DNA of 64,000 bases, taken from the NCBI RefSeq assembly GCF_009707485.1, contig NZ_CP046121.1:310001-374000 (forward strand). Direction: 5' to 3'. Below the pieces are notes generated by a model. It did no database searches and had not been told where the DNA came from. It saw only the letters and a list, made by a program, of their open reading frames with translations. Source of the DNA: Nostocoides sp. HKS02 (GTDB lineage: Bacteria; Actinomycetota; Actinomycetes; Actinomycetales; Dermatophilaceae). Position 1 is the first letter of the stretch; each line of letters begins with the position of its first letter. Below, piece after piece: positions 51,889 to 62,584 of the stretch. Made by a program: the position numbers and the translations under genes.

Positions 51889-52096
51889 ACTGATCGGGCT
51901 CAGTTCGGCGGCGCGTGGCAGCGCCAGCAGTGGCAAAGCCGCCACATCCGATCATTCCTACTCCGACTGAGACCCACCGGATGACAAACGTCGATCCGGT
52001 CCACGGGCCCTTGTGGCCTGAGGCTCGTCTTCTTCGCCCCCTCGCCAGGTGGCTCGAGGCGTGTCTACTCGAGTACCTGAAGTGAGTTGAATATCT
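51886..52096 (+). promoter_or_regulatory. Promoter and structured 5' leader of the DEAD-box helicase gene
   Basis: TAGACT (51886-51891) is a good -10 box, giving a leader of about 198 nt, unusually long here. It holds a hairpin ACCGGAT/ATCCGGT (51976-51982 and 51994-52000) and directly after it CCAC...GTGG (52001-52016). Long folded leaders are typical of cold-shock-type helicase mRNAs, so post-transcriptional control is likely. No known riboswitch class was recognised. Confidence 0.5.
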
Positions 52097-54181
52097 GTGC
52101 CCAAGAAGCTGCGATCCGACGCGCCCAAAAAGGCCCGGTGGACCCCAGACCAGAAGGCTGCCGCGAAGAAGGGCCCCAAGAAGGCCCACCGCGGTCAGTC
52201 CTCCGTTCCCGCCGCCGGTCGCGCGTCGGGCACCAAGCCGTATGCCGCGCGTCCGGCCCGCGATGGTGACCGTCGCCCCGAGCGCGACGACCGCGCCCCG
52301 CGCCGCTTCGACCGCGACGACAACCGCGGCCCGCGCCGTGAGTTCAACCGTGACGAGCGGCCCCAGCGCCGTGAGTTCAACCGTGACGAGCGGCCCCAGC
52401 GCCGTGAGTTCAACCGCGACGACCGCCCGGTCCGTCGCTACGACCGTGACGACAACCGTGGTCCCCGTCAGTACAACCGTGAGGACCGCCCCGTGAACCG
52501 CACCGACCGCACCGACCGCCCCGCCCGCAGCTTCGACCGCACCGACCGCCCGGCGCGCAGCTTCGACCGGAACGACCGCCCGGCGCGCAGCTTCGACCGC
52601 AACGACCGGACGGACCGTCCGGCGCGCAGCTTCGACCGGAACGACCGCCCGGCGCGCAGCTTCGACCGCAATGACCGCCCGGCGCGCAGCTTCGACAACC
52701 AGACCGACCCCGAGGCCGAGCGCATGGAGGCCGACACCTGGGTGAAGGCCACCCGCAAGAGCGTGGACGGCCCCGTTACGGTTGATGCCGACAACGGGTT
52801 CGCCGGACTCGGACTCACCGAACGCCTGGTCGAGCGCCTGGCCCGCGACGGCATCACCGCGCCGTTCCCGATCCAGTCCGCGACCATCCCGGACGCGTTG
52901 GCCGGCATGGACATCCTCGGCCGTGGCCAGACCGGCTCCGGCAAGACGCTGGCCTTCGGCCTGCCGATGCTGTCCCGTCTCGCCGATGGCGAAAGGGCCC
53001 GCCCGCGTCGCCCGCGTGCCCTGGTCCTGGTCCCGACCCGCGAGCTGGCCATGCAGGTCTCCGACGCGCTCGAGCCCCTCGTGCACGTCCTCGGCCTGCG
53101 CCACAAGCTCGTCGCCGGCGGCCTGTCCTACACGACCCAGATCAGCGCCCTGAACCGCGGCGTCGACTTGCTCATCGCGACCCCGGGCCGGCTGAAGGAC
53201 CTCATCGAGCGCGACGCCGTCCAGCTGCGCGACATCCAGATCGCCGTCCTGGACGAGGCCGACCACATGGCTGACATGGGCTTCATGCCCGAGGTCACCG
53301 CGATCCTCGACCAGATGCCTGCAGGCGGTCAGCGGATGCTCTTCTCGGCCACCTTGGACAAGGGCGTCGACAAGCTCGTCGAGGGCTACCTCACCGACCC
53401 GAAGACGCACTCGACCGACGACGCGAAGGCCTCCGTCACCACGATGGAGCACCACGTGCTGCTCATCGACCCCATGCACAAGAAGACGATCATCGCCGAG
53501 GTGGCCAACCGCGAGGGACGCACCGTGGTGTTCGTGCGCACCAAGCTCGGCGCCGACCGCGTGGCCCTCCAGCTGCGCGAGCAGGGTGTCTTCGCGGCCG
53601 CGTTGCACGGCGGTCTCAACCAGGGCGCGCGTAACCGCGTCCTCGGTGCCTTCCGGGACGGCAGCCTGCCGGTCCTGGTCGCCACGGACGTCGCAGCCCG
53701 CGGCATCCACGTCGACGACGTGTCCGTTGTCCTGCAGGTCGACCCGCCGGCCGACCACAAGGACTACCTGCACCGCTCGGGCCGCACGGCCCGCGCGGGC
53801 GACAAGGGCACCGTCGTGACCCTCGCCCTGCCGCACCAGCGCCGCACGATGGAGCGGATGGCCAAGGATGCCGGCATCGACGCCGTCCCGACCAAGGCGA
53901 TCCCCGGTGACGCGAGGCTGGCGGCGACCGGCGCCGTGACCCCGAGCGGCATCCCGGTGCCCGAGGACCAGGTTCGTCGCGTCCTCGAGGGCACCAAGCG
54001 CAGCGGACGCCCGTCCGGCCCGGGCGGCCCCCGCGGCGGTGGCCCTCGTGGTGGTGCACCCCGCACTGGTGGTCCGCGCGGCGAGAGCTCGCGCGGCCCC
54101 CGCCAGGGAGGTCGCTCCTACGGCGGCGACCGCACCGAGCGGGCCGACCGTGGCGGGTACTCGCGCGGTTCGCGAGCCTGA
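52097..54181 (+). CDS. DEAD-box ATP-dependent RNA helicase with Arg/Asp-rich N-terminal repeats
   Basis: 694 aa. Residues 1-25 are Lys-rich; about 60-205 are tandem low-complexity repeats (RREFNRDERPQ units, then DRPARSFDRN units). The helicase core follows: Q motif FPIQSATIPDALAG, Walker A GRGQTGSGKT, PTRELAMQVSDAL, DEAD-type box as VLDEADHMADMGF, SAT, and the C-lobe with DVAARGIHVDDV and HRSGRTARAG. The C-terminal tail is Gly/Arg-rich (RGG-like). It probably unwinds structured RNA in cold or ribosome assembly; the charged tails suit RNA binding or condensate formation. Confidence 0.93.
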   Translation: MPKKLRSDAPKKARWTPDQKAAAKKGPKKAHRGQSSVPAAGRASGTKPYAARPARDGDRRPERDDRAPRRFDRDDNRGPRREFNRDERPQRREFNRDERPQRREFNRDDRPVRRYDRDDNRGPRQYNREDRPVNRTDRTDRPARSFDRTDRPARSFDRNDRPARSFDRNDRTDRPARSFDRNDRPARSFDRNDRPARSFDNQTDPEAERMEADTWVKATRKSVDGPVTVDADNGFAGLGLTERLVERLARDGITAPFPIQSATIPDALAGMDILGRGQTGSGKTLAFGLPMLSRLADGERARPRRPRALVLVPTRELAMQVSDALEPLVHVLGLRHKLVAGGLSYTTQISALNRGVDLLIATPGRLKDLIERDAVQLRDIQIAVLDEADHMADMGFMPEVTAILDQMPAGGQRMLFSATLDKGVDKLVEGYLTDPKTHSTDDAKASVTTMEHHVLLIDPMHKKTIIAEVANREGRTVVFVRTKLGADRVALQLREQGVFAAALHGGLNQGARNRVLGAFRDGSLPVLVATDVAARGIHVDDVSVVLQVDPPADHKDYLHRSGRTARAGDKGTVVTLALPHQRRTMERMAKDAGIDAVPTKAIPGDARLAATGAVTPSGIPVPEDQVRRVLEGTKRSGRPSGPGGPRGGGPRGGAPRTGGPRGESSRGPRQGGRSYGGDRTERADRGGYSRGSRA

Positions 54182-54212
54182 CCCTTCTGCCCCAAGCGGC
54201 ATCGGCCGAACA

Positions 54213-54247
54213 GTCAAAGCCCCGGTCCCCGCGGCCGGGGCTTTGAC
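54213..54247 (+). terminator. Terminator after the RNA helicase gene
   Basis: 13-bp perfect arms GTCAAAGCCCCGG (54213-54225) and CCGGGGCTTTGAC (54235-54247) with a 9-nt loop. Confidence 0.85.
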
Positions 54248-54268
54248 GTGCCCGGGCACAATGGAGGG

Positions 54269-54823
54269 GTGGACCACGACCTGTCGGGGAGCTTGCTCGT
54301 CTCGACGCCCCAGATCGAGGAGGGCGTGTTCCACCGCTGCGTCGTGCTGCTCCTGCACCACGACGCAGAGGGGGCTCAGGGCGTGGTCCTCAACCGCCCG
54401 ATGGACGCGCGGGTCGACGCCGTGCTGCCCGACTGGCAGCCGCACGCCACCACGCCGGCAGTGCTCTTCGAGGGTGGCCCCGTGGGACTCGACAGCGCGC
54501 TCGGGCTCGTGACCGTCCCCGGCGACGCCGAGCCGATGGGCGTCAAGAAGCTGTTCGGTGGGATCGGCCTGGTCGACCTCGACACGCCTCCCGCCATCGT
54601 GATCCCCGAGGTCGCCGGCCTGCGCATCTTCGCCGGGTACTCGGGGTGGTCACCTGGGCAGCTCGAGGAGGAGATCCGCTCGGGGAGCTGGTTCGTCGTC
54701 GAGGCCGAGAGCCGCGACGCCTTCACCGATACCCCGCAGGGGCTCTGGCAGCGCGTCCTGCGCCGCCAGCGCGACCACCTGGCGTTCGTGGCCACCTTCC
54801 CCGTGGACCCGGAGATGAACTGA
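54269..54823 (+). CDS. YqgE/AlgH family protein
   Basis: About 184 aa. Family motifs: GSLLVSTPQIEEGVFHRCVVLLLHHDAEGAQGVVLNRPM, LFEGGPVGLDSALGLV, LRIFAGYSGWSPGQLEEEI and GSWFVVEAE, from several beta strands. The GTG at 54269 is chosen because CACAAT lies 6 nt upstream and the earlier GTG (54248) touches the previous terminator. Widespread, with no settled biochemical function. Confidence 0.9.
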   Translation: MDHDLSGSLLVSTPQIEEGVFHRCVVLLLHHDAEGAQGVVLNRPMDARVDAVLPDWQPHATTPAVLFEGGPVGLDSALGLVTVPGDAEPMGVKKLFGGIGLVDLDTPPAIVIPEVAGLRIFAGYSGWSPGQLEEEIRSGSWFVVEAESRDAFTDTPQGLWQRVLRRQRDHLAFVATFPVDPEMN

Positions 54824-54856
54824 GGGCTGGGTACGGCCCGGCATAGACTCGGGGCC

Positions 54857-55171
54857 ATGAGCGAGCCCCAGACGCCCCTGGACGAACCGCTGGCCCCCGC
54901 GAGCCAGCCCGCTACCCGGACGGCTGTGCTCGAGCGCGAGCAGGTCGAGGAGCAGCTGCAGGAGCCGGGCGACCACGAGCGCTTCTCGCACTACGTGCGC
55001 AAGGAGAAGATCCTCGAGAGCGCCCTGTCGGGCGACCCGGTCGTCGCGCTGTGCGGCAAGGTGTGGGTCCCGGGCCGCGACCCCAAGAAGTTCCCCGTCT
55101 GCCCGACCTGCAAGGAGATCTACGATGGCCTGCGCGCCCCGCAGGACGGCGGTCAGGGTTCCGAGTCCTAG
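54857..55171 (+). CDS. DUF3039 domain protein
   Basis: 104 aa acidic protein. The DUF3039 core is RFSHYVRKEKILESALSGDPVVALCGKVWVPGRDPKKFPVCPTCKEIYDGL, with CGKVW and CPTCKEIY as a likely three-Cys zinc site. Nearly confined to Actinobacteria; function unknown. The ATG follows TAGACT (54844-54849) by 7 nt, hence leaderless. Followed by a strong hairpin. Confidence 0.93.
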   Translation: MSEPQTPLDEPLAPASQPATRTAVLEREQVEEQLQEPGDHERFSHYVRKEKILESALSGDPVVALCGKVWVPGRDPKKFPVCPTCKEIYDGLRAPQDGGQGSES

Positions 55172-55220
55172 TCGGTGACGTGCTCGACGGGCTGACCGCC
55201 GACACGCTCTAGCACACGAT

Positions 55221-55250
55221 CGAGGCCCCGGCGCAGACGCCGGGGCCTCG
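55221..55250 (+). terminator. Terminator after the DUF3039 gene
   Basis: 13-bp perfect arms CGAGGCCCCGGCG and CGCCGGGGCCTCG around the loop CAGA. Confidence 0.85.
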
Positions 55251-55288
55251 GCATGTCGTTTCGCCGCAACGGTTATCGTGGCGGCCCT

Positions 55289-57040
55289 ATGAGTACTGCC
55301 GCTGCCTCCCACCTCTCACCAGCGTTCCCGGAGCGGGCGGCGTGGGGGACGGCGTCGAAGCTGCGCGCCTGGCAGCAGGCCGCGCTCACGGCATACCTGC
55401 GCGCGACGCCCCGGGACTTCCTCGCGGTGGCGACCCCCGGTGCGGGCAAGACGACCTACGCGCTGAGGCTGGCCACCGAGCTGCTGGGCCGCGGCGCGGT
55501 CTCCGCGGTCACCATCGTGGCCCCCACGGAGCACCTCAAGACCCAGTGGGCCGAGGCGGCTGCCCGGGTCGGCATCCACATCGACCCCAAGTTCTCGAAC
55601 TCCTCGGCGCGGCACTCCAGCGAGTACGACGGCGTCGCGCTCACCTACGCCCAGGTGGCGAGCCGGCCCGCGCTGCACCGGGCCCGCACGGAGTCCGCGC
55701 CGACCCTGGTCATCCTCGACGAGGTCCACCACGGCGGCGACAACCTCTCGTGGGGTGACGCGATCCGCGAGGCGTTCGAGCCGGCGACGCGTCGGCTCGC
55801 CCTCACCGGCACCCCGTTCCGTTCCGACACCTCGCCCATCCCGTTCGTCACGTATGCCGAGGACGCCGACGGCATCCGTCGCTCGGCCGCCGACTACACC
55901 TACGGCTACGCCGAGGCGCTGCGCGACGGTGTGGTGCGTCCCGTGCTCTTCCTGGCCTACGGCGGCGCGATGCGCTGGCGGACCCGGGCCGGTGACGAGA
56001 TCGCCGCCCGCCTCGGCGAGCCGATGACCAAGGACGCCACCGCGCAGGCCTGGCGCACGGCCCTCGACCCCAAGGGTGAGTGGGTGCCTTCCGTCCTCGC
56101 CGCCGCCGACAAGCGGCTCACCGAGGTGCGGCGCGGGGTTCCGGACGCCGGCGGCCTGGTCATCGCGTCCAACCAGACCGCGGCGCGGGCCTACGCGCGC
56201 ACGCTCGAGGCGATCACCGGCGAGAAGCCCACAGTCGTCCTGTCCGACGACGCCGGCTCCTCCGCCCGGATCGAGCAGTATGCCGCGAGCGACTCCCGCT
56301 GGATGGTCGCGGTGCGCATGGTGTCCGAGGGGGTGGACGTGCCCCGACTGTGCGTCGGCGTCTACGCGACGTCGACCTCCACGCCGCTGTTCTTCGCCCA
56401 GGCCGTCGGGCGCTTCGTCCGGGCCCGTCGCCGCGGTGAGACGGCCTCGGTCTTCCTGCCGTCGGTCCCGGTGATCCTCGAGCACGCGGCCCGCCTCGAG
56501 GAGGAGCGTGACCACGCCCTCGACCGGGTGAGCAAGGCCGGCGACGTGGCGGCGATGTGGGCCGAGGAAGACGCGCTCCTGTCGGCAGCCAACCGCACCT
56601 CGCGCACCCCCGACCTCGACGCGATGACCTTCGAGGCGCTCGAGTCCGACGCTGAGTTCGACCACGTCCTGTTCGACGCGAAGCAGTTCGGCCTCAACGC
56701 CTCGGTGGGCTCCGACGAGGAGCAGGAGTACCTCGGGCTGCCCGGTCTGCTGGAGCCCGACCAGATGGCCGTACTCCTGCGCGAGCGGCAGACCGCGCAG
56801 AGCACCCGCCGCCCCCGCAAGGCGGAGCAGCCGGTGTCGGCGCACCGGGCGCTCGCTGCCCAGCGTCAGGAGCTCAACAAGCTCGTCTCGGCGTGGGCGC
56901 GCAAGAGTGGCTCGCCGCACGCCGTCGTCCACCACGAGCTGCGCCGCAGCTGTGGCGGCCCTGCCCTCGACGAGGCGACCTCCGAGCAGGTGGCCGCGCG
57001 GGTCGAGAAGATCCGGGCCTGGTTCGTCGGCCGACGCTGA
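55289..57040 (+). CDS. SF2 DEAD/DEAH-box helicase (type III restriction/ComFA-like)
   Basis: 583 aa. Motif I ATPGAGKTTYALRLA (about residue 50), Ia TIVAPTEHLKTQW, II ILDEVHHGGD (DEVH box), III LTGTPFRSD, IV-VI in the C-lobe with VRMVSEGVDVPRLCVGVYAT and FFAQAVGRFVRARRRGE. The last 180 residues are an unassigned charged domain. No methylase or nuclease partner is nearby, so a lone DNA-processing helicase is more likely than restriction. TATCGT (55274-55279) lies 9 nt before the ATG. Confidence 0.9.
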   Translation: MSTAAASHLSPAFPERAAWGTASKLRAWQQAALTAYLRATPRDFLAVATPGAGKTTYALRLATELLGRGAVSAVTIVAPTEHLKTQWAEAAARVGIHIDPKFSNSSARHSSEYDGVALTYAQVASRPALHRARTESAPTLVILDEVHHGGDNLSWGDAIREAFEPATRRLALTGTPFRSDTSPIPFVTYAEDADGIRRSAADYTYGYAEALRDGVVRPVLFLAYGGAMRWRTRAGDEIAARLGEPMTKDATAQAWRTALDPKGEWVPSVLAAADKRLTEVRRGVPDAGGLVIASNQTAARAYARTLEAITGEKPTVVLSDDAGSSARIEQYAASDSRWMVAVRMVSEGVDVPRLCVGVYATSTSTPLFFAQAVGRFVRARRRGETASVFLPSVPVILEHAARLEEERDHALDRVSKAGDVAAMWAEEDALLSAANRTSRTPDLDAMTFEALESDAEFDHVLFDAKQFGLNASVGSDEEQEYLGLPGLLEPDQMAVLLRERQTAQSTRRPRKAEQPVSAHRALAAQRQELNKLVSAWARKSGSPHAVVHHELRRSCGGPALDEATSEQVAARVEKIRAWFVGRR

Positions 57041-57094
57041 ACAGGACCCGACGGAGGATTGCGCCTGCGGCATCGGTGACGCCAGAGTGACCCC

Positions 57095-57502
57095 GTGACG
57101 CTCGTGAACCTGGTCTGGATGCTGACCGCCCTCGCTGCTGTCGTCGTGCTGCTCACCCGCTCACGTCTGGTCGCCACCGAGAAGCAGTCCGGGGTGACCC
57201 AGACGCCGGTGGCCCTGCTCAACGCGCATTCCGGCTTCGGCGTGCTCGCCCTGGCCACCTGGGTGGCCTGGCTCGTGGGCGCACCACGCTGGGCCGGCTG
57301 GGTGGCAGTGGTCGCGTGGTGGGTCGTCGCGGTCATCGGCCTGATGGTGCTCGCCCGGTGGGTCCCCGCCAACGGGCGCCACGGCCGGGGCGCCACCAAC
57401 GACGGCTGGGCCCACGGACCGTGGCTGTCGGTGCTGGGCCACGTCGGCATGCTGCTCGGCATCGCGTTCTTCACGTGGTTCTTCGTGGCAAACCGGCTCT
57501 GA
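57095..57502 (+). CDS. Conserved four-helix membrane protein, function unknown
   Basis: 135 aa with four hydrophobic segments: LVWMLTALAAVVVLLT, VLALATWVAWLV, WAVVAWWVVAVIGLMVLARW-like, and VGMLLGIAFFTWFFV. His residues lie near the second and fourth helices (LNAHSGFGVLAL; LSVLGHVGML), which could be heme ligands, but no known cytochrome family was recognised. The GTG at 57095 follows CAGAGT by 6 nt. Confidence 0.7.
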   Translation: MTLVNLVWMLTALAAVVVLLTRSRLVATEKQSGVTQTPVALLNAHSGFGVLALATWVAWLVGAPRWAGWVAVVAWWVVAVIGLMVLARWVPANGRHGRGATNDGWAHGPWLSVLGHVGMLLGIAFFTWFFVANRL

Positions 57503-57732
57503 ACGCTAGCGTGGCACGCGACGGCGGCGCCGTGCTGCCGCAGGACGGAGCATCGCCATGGCCAACCACGTGTACTCCATCAGCGAGGTCGTCGGGACCT
57601 CTCCGGACAGTGTCGAGGCGGCCGTGTCCAACGCCGTGGCCCAGGCCTCGAAGACGCTGCGCAACCTCGACTGGTTCGAGGTGCAGAGCATCCGCGGCCA
57701 GATCGGCGAGGGGTCCGTAGCGCACTGGCAGG

Positions 57733-59588
<1,856 letters not shown>

Positions 59589-59673
59589 TCGCCAGCGGTC
59601 GGGTCGGACGGAGTCGGGTCGGACCGACCCGACCACGCACTGCACCAGGCTGCGGCCGTGAGAGGCTGAGCCC

Positions 59674-60450
59674 ATGTACATGCCCACGCACGCCGGCTGG
59701 TTCGACGACCCCTCCGACGCCACCCAGCTGCGGTACTTCGACGGCGTGATCTGGACGAGCCACACCGCCCCGCGGGTGACCCGACCCACTGGTGTGGACC
59801 CTGCCCAGGCCCAGCAGGGGCAGCAGGTGGCCCCGCCGACTGTCCCGCAGCAGCAGTGGGCTGCGCCGGCCTACCCGGGGATGTACCGAGGGCCCGCGAC
59901 ACCCGACGGCCAGCCGTTGGCGAGCTTCGGGCAGCGGGTCGGTGCCTTCCTCCTCGACTGGATCATCCAGACCGTCATCGCGGCGATCCTCGGCTCGTAC
60001 TTCCTCATCCACGCGTTCACGAGCTACTTCGACACGTTGACGACGACGATGAACCAGGCCCAGGCCGGGCAGCAGCCCGACTTCGCGGCTCTCCTGAACA
60101 GCATCGACCGGACCCAGCTGATGTTCTACTCGATCGTCCTGATCGTCGTGTTCGTCGTCTACCAGACCGCGTTCCTGAGCCGCTCGGGCCAGACCCCCGG
60201 CAAGATGGCCGTGGGCATCAGCGTGCGGTTGCGCGAACGACCCGGTCCGATGCCGCTCGACGTGGTGCTGCGCCGGGTGGGACTCCCTGCCGCGTTGTTC
60301 GTCGTGCAGCTCATCCCGGTCATCGGCATCCCGGCCCAGATCGCCAGGATCCTCGACCTGCTCTGGCCCGCGTGGGACGGCAACCGTCAGGCCCTCCACG
60401 ACAAGGTCGCCGCGACCAACGTCGTGGTCGGCAAGCAGCTGCGTCGCTGA
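59674..60450 (+). CDS. RDD-family membrane protein with N-terminal DUF2510
   Basis: 258 aa. DUF2510 (GWFDDPSDATQLRYFDGVIWTSHT) at residues 7-35, a Gln/Pro-rich linker, then an RDD domain with three membrane segments (GAFLLDWIIQTVIAAILGSYFLI; MFYSIVLIVVFVVYQTAFL; LPAALFVVQLIPVIGIPAQI) and GQTPGKMAVGISVR. Not obviously related to the surrounding pathway. Convergent with fahA, 3 bp apart. Confidence 0.88.
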   Translation: MYMPTHAGWFDDPSDATQLRYFDGVIWTSHTAPRVTRPTGVDPAQAQQGQQVAPPTVPQQQWAAPAYPGMYRGPATPDGQPLASFGQRVGAFLLDWIIQTVIAAILGSYFLIHAFTSYFDTLTTTMNQAQAGQQPDFAALLNSIDRTQLMFYSIVLIVVFVVYQTAFLSRSGQTPGKMAVGISVRLRERPGPMPLDVVLRRVGLPAALFVVQLIPVIGIPAQIARILDLLWPAWDGNRQALHDKVAATNVVVGKQLRR

Positions 60451-60453
60451 GCC

Positions 60454-61665
60454 TCAGCGGGCCGGCTGGATCGTGCCGGTCACCTCGCCGAGCCCGACCG
60501 GGGCGCCGTCCGGGCCGGGTGCCCACGCGCGCAGGGTGACCGTGTCGCCATCCGCCAGGAACGTCCGGGTGGTGCCGTCGTCGAGTGCGATCGGCTCCGC
60601 GCCGTTCCACGAGAGCTCGAGCAGGCTGCCGCGGGTGTCCTTGGCCGCCCCGGAGATCGTGCCCGAGCCGAACAGGTCGCCGTTGCGCAGCGATGCGCCG
60701 TTGACCGTGAGGTGGGCGAGCATCTGCGCCGGTGACCAGTACAGGTCGCGGTACTCGGGCCGGGCCACGACGGTCCCGTTGAGCTCCACCTCGTAGTGCA
60801 CGTCGAGGCCGGCTGCCGGGCGCTCGCCGCGCAGGTACTCCAGCGGCTCGGGGTCTTGTCCCGGCAGCGGCACGCGGGCAGCCGCGAGCGCCTCCAGGGG
60901 GACCACCCAGGGCGAGATCGACGTGGCGAACGACTTGCCGAGGAACGGCCCGAGCGGCACGTACTCCCAGGCCTGGATGTCGCGCGCGCTCCAGTCGTTG
61001 AGCAGGACCACGCCGAACAGGTGGTCCTCGGCGTCGTCGATGCCGACGCGGTCGCCGACCTGGGTCGCGTCGCCGACGACGAAGCCGAGCTCGGCCTCGA
61101 TGTCGAGGCGGATGCTCGGGCCAAAGGTGGGCTCTGCGTCGCTGGGGGCCTTGCGCTGGCCGGTCGGCCGCACCACGTCGGTCCCCGAGACGACGACCGT
61201 GCCGGCGCGCCCGTGGTACCCGATCGGCAGGTGTTTCCAGTTGGGCGTCAACGGGGCCGAGTCGGGCCTGAAGATGCGCCCGACGTTCGTCGCGTGGTGC
61301 TCGCTGGCGTAGAAGTCGACGTAGTCGGCCACCTCGATCGGCAGGTGCATCGTGACGTCGGCGACGGGCAGGAGGTACGGCTCGACGCTGTCACGGTGGC
61401 AGTCGTCGGTGAGCTGCTCGTGCAAGAACGCCCGGCCCGCCGCCCAGGCCTCGCGCCCCTGAGCGAGGAAGGAGTTGAGGCTCGGGGTGAGCCAGACCTC
61501 GCCCGACTCCATGCCGGCCCGCTCGGCGCAGGCTCCGGCGTCGAGCACCCAGTCGCCGATGCGCACCCCGACCCGCGGCGCAGTGCCCTCGGTCGAGAAG
61601 ATCCCGTAGGGCAGGTTGTGGATCCCGAACGGGTGGTCGGCAGGGACGTCCAACCAGGTGGTCAT
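60454..61665 (-). CDS. fahA: Fumarylacetoacetase
   Basis: Splits fumarylacetoacetate into fumarate and acetoacetate. 403 aa. The active-site region is DYVDFYASEHHATNVGRIFRP with the catalytic His, then LPIGYHGRAGTVVVSGTDVVRP, metal-ligand Glu in IRLDIEAELGFVVG and Asp in LLNDWSARDIQAWEYVPLGPFLGKSF. The ATG at 61665 has GGAG 8 nt upstream, inside the end of the preceding gene, 1 nt away. Second gene of a two-gene minus-strand operon. Confidence 0.96.
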   Translation of the reverse strand: MTTWLDVPADHPFGIHNLPYGIFSTEGTAPRVGVRIGDWVLDAGACAERAGMESGEVWLTPSLNSFLAQGREAWAAGRAFLHEQLTDDCHRDSVEPYLLPVADVTMHLPIEVADYVDFYASEHHATNVGRIFRPDSAPLTPNWKHLPIGYHGRAGTVVVSGTDVVRPTGQRKAPSDAEPTFGPSIRLDIEAELGFVVGDATQVGDRVGIDDAEDHLFGVVLLNDWSARDIQAWEYVPLGPFLGKSFATSISPWVVPLEALAAARVPLPGQDPEPLEYLRGERPAAGLDVHYEVELNGTVVARPEYRDLYWSPAQMLAHLTVNGASLRNGDLFGSGTISGAAKDTRGSLLELSWNGAEPIALDDGTTRTFLADGDTVTLRAWAPGPDGAPVGLGEVTGTIQPAR

Positions 61666-61666
61666 C

Positions 61667-62536
61667 TCAGGCTCCTTCGACGAGTCGCAGGGTGGTGAGC
61701 TCACCGATCGGGTCGGTGACCTCGCAGCATCCGTATGCCGTGAAGAACGCGCGCACGATGGCGGCGTCCGCCGCGCTCATGCGGGTGGTGTGCGCAACCA
61801 GCACCGCAGGGTCGCGCTCGGCCAGCAGCGGGACCAGCTCGTCGACCTCGTCGCCGTTGAGCGCCCAGCGCACCGCGACGAGAACGTTGAGCAGTCCGTG
61901 CTGCTCCTGCCCGTCGTAGGTTCCCCGGACGGCGTGGTGCAGGCCGCCAGTCAGCTTGAAGCCGAGGTCGTGGTCGACCGCGGCGCGGATGAACGTGGCC
62001 AGCTCACCCTCGTCGGGCCAGGCCCAGGTCTCGGTCGCGCCGGTGCGGAACTTCGCCTGCAGCAGGGTGGAGTCCGAGACGTCGGCGGCCAGGTCGGCGA
62101 TGGCATCCAGCTGGGCGGCGCCACGGGGGACCTCGAGGCTGAGCGGGAGCCCGAACGGGGTCTCTCGCCAGCCAGGGGTCCAGCCCAGCTCGACGCCCAC
62201 CACCTCGACGTCGTCGGTCGTGCGCAGCAGGGAGACGGCCTCGTCGACGTCGGTGCCGGGGGTGCCGGGACGGCCGATGACCGCGACCCGCAGGGCCTCG
62301 CCAGCCCGAGGGGTCTCGGCACCGAGGAGCCCGACGAGGTCGCGGGCGCCCGAGGCCGGGACGAGCAGCGGGCCCACCCACGCGGCATACCCGCTGGCGC
62401 GGTGGATGCGGTGCAGCCGCAGCGCCTCGGCGAGCGGCGCGTTACCGGGTGGGAAGACCGCGGCGTCGTCGACCAAGGCGGTGAACAGGGCGGCCTCGGC
62501 GGGCCGTGCGGCTGCGGCATCCGACAGCGGTGACAT
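61667..62536 (-). CDS. Conserved protein of unknown function in the homogentisate cluster (possible barrel enzyme)
   Basis: 289 aa; I do not recognise a named family. Strand-helix alternation (VGPLLVPASGARDLV; LRVAVIGRPGTPG; VVGVELGWTPGW; LPLSLEVPRG) and the motifs LLQAKFRTGATETWAWP, LGFKLTGGLHHAVRG and HGLLNVLVAVRW suggest a TIM-barrel-like enzyme with possible active-site Lys and His residues. It is 1 nt upstream of fahA and divergent from hmgA. Maleylacetoacetate isomerase, the step between HmgA and FahA, has no recognisable gene here; this protein is a candidate (inference). Confidence 0.75.
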   Translation of the reverse strand: MSPLSDAAAARPAEAALFTALVDDAAVFPPGNAPLAEALRLHRIHRASGYAAWVGPLLVPASGARDLVGLLGAETPRAGEALRVAVIGRPGTPGTDVDEAVSLLRTTDDVEVVGVELGWTPGWRETPFGLPLSLEVPRGAAQLDAIADLAADVSDSTLLQAKFRTGATETWAWPDEGELATFIRAAVDHDLGFKLTGGLHHAVRGTYDGQEQHGLLNVLVAVRWALNGDEVDELVPLLAERDPAVLVAHTTRMSAADAAIVRAFFTAYGCCEVTDPIGELTTLRLVEGA

Positions 62537-62557
62537 GGGGGCAGGCTACCCGCGGGC

Positions 62558-62575
62558 TGTGCCATGCTCGGCACA
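62558..62575. promoter_or_regulatory. Candidate operator between hmgA and the fahA operon
   Basis: Inverted repeat TGTGCC-ATGCTC-GGCACA in the 94-bp divergent region. It shares the TGTGC element with the Lrp-type repeat upstream of hppD. Confidence 0.4.
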
Positions 62576-62584
62576 TCCCTCAGT

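Noticed and set aside
52330..52690. The repeats in the helicase gene as a CRISPR-like or mobile repeat
   Set aside because: They are in frame, encode continuous Arg/Asp-rich peptide units and have no unique spacers.
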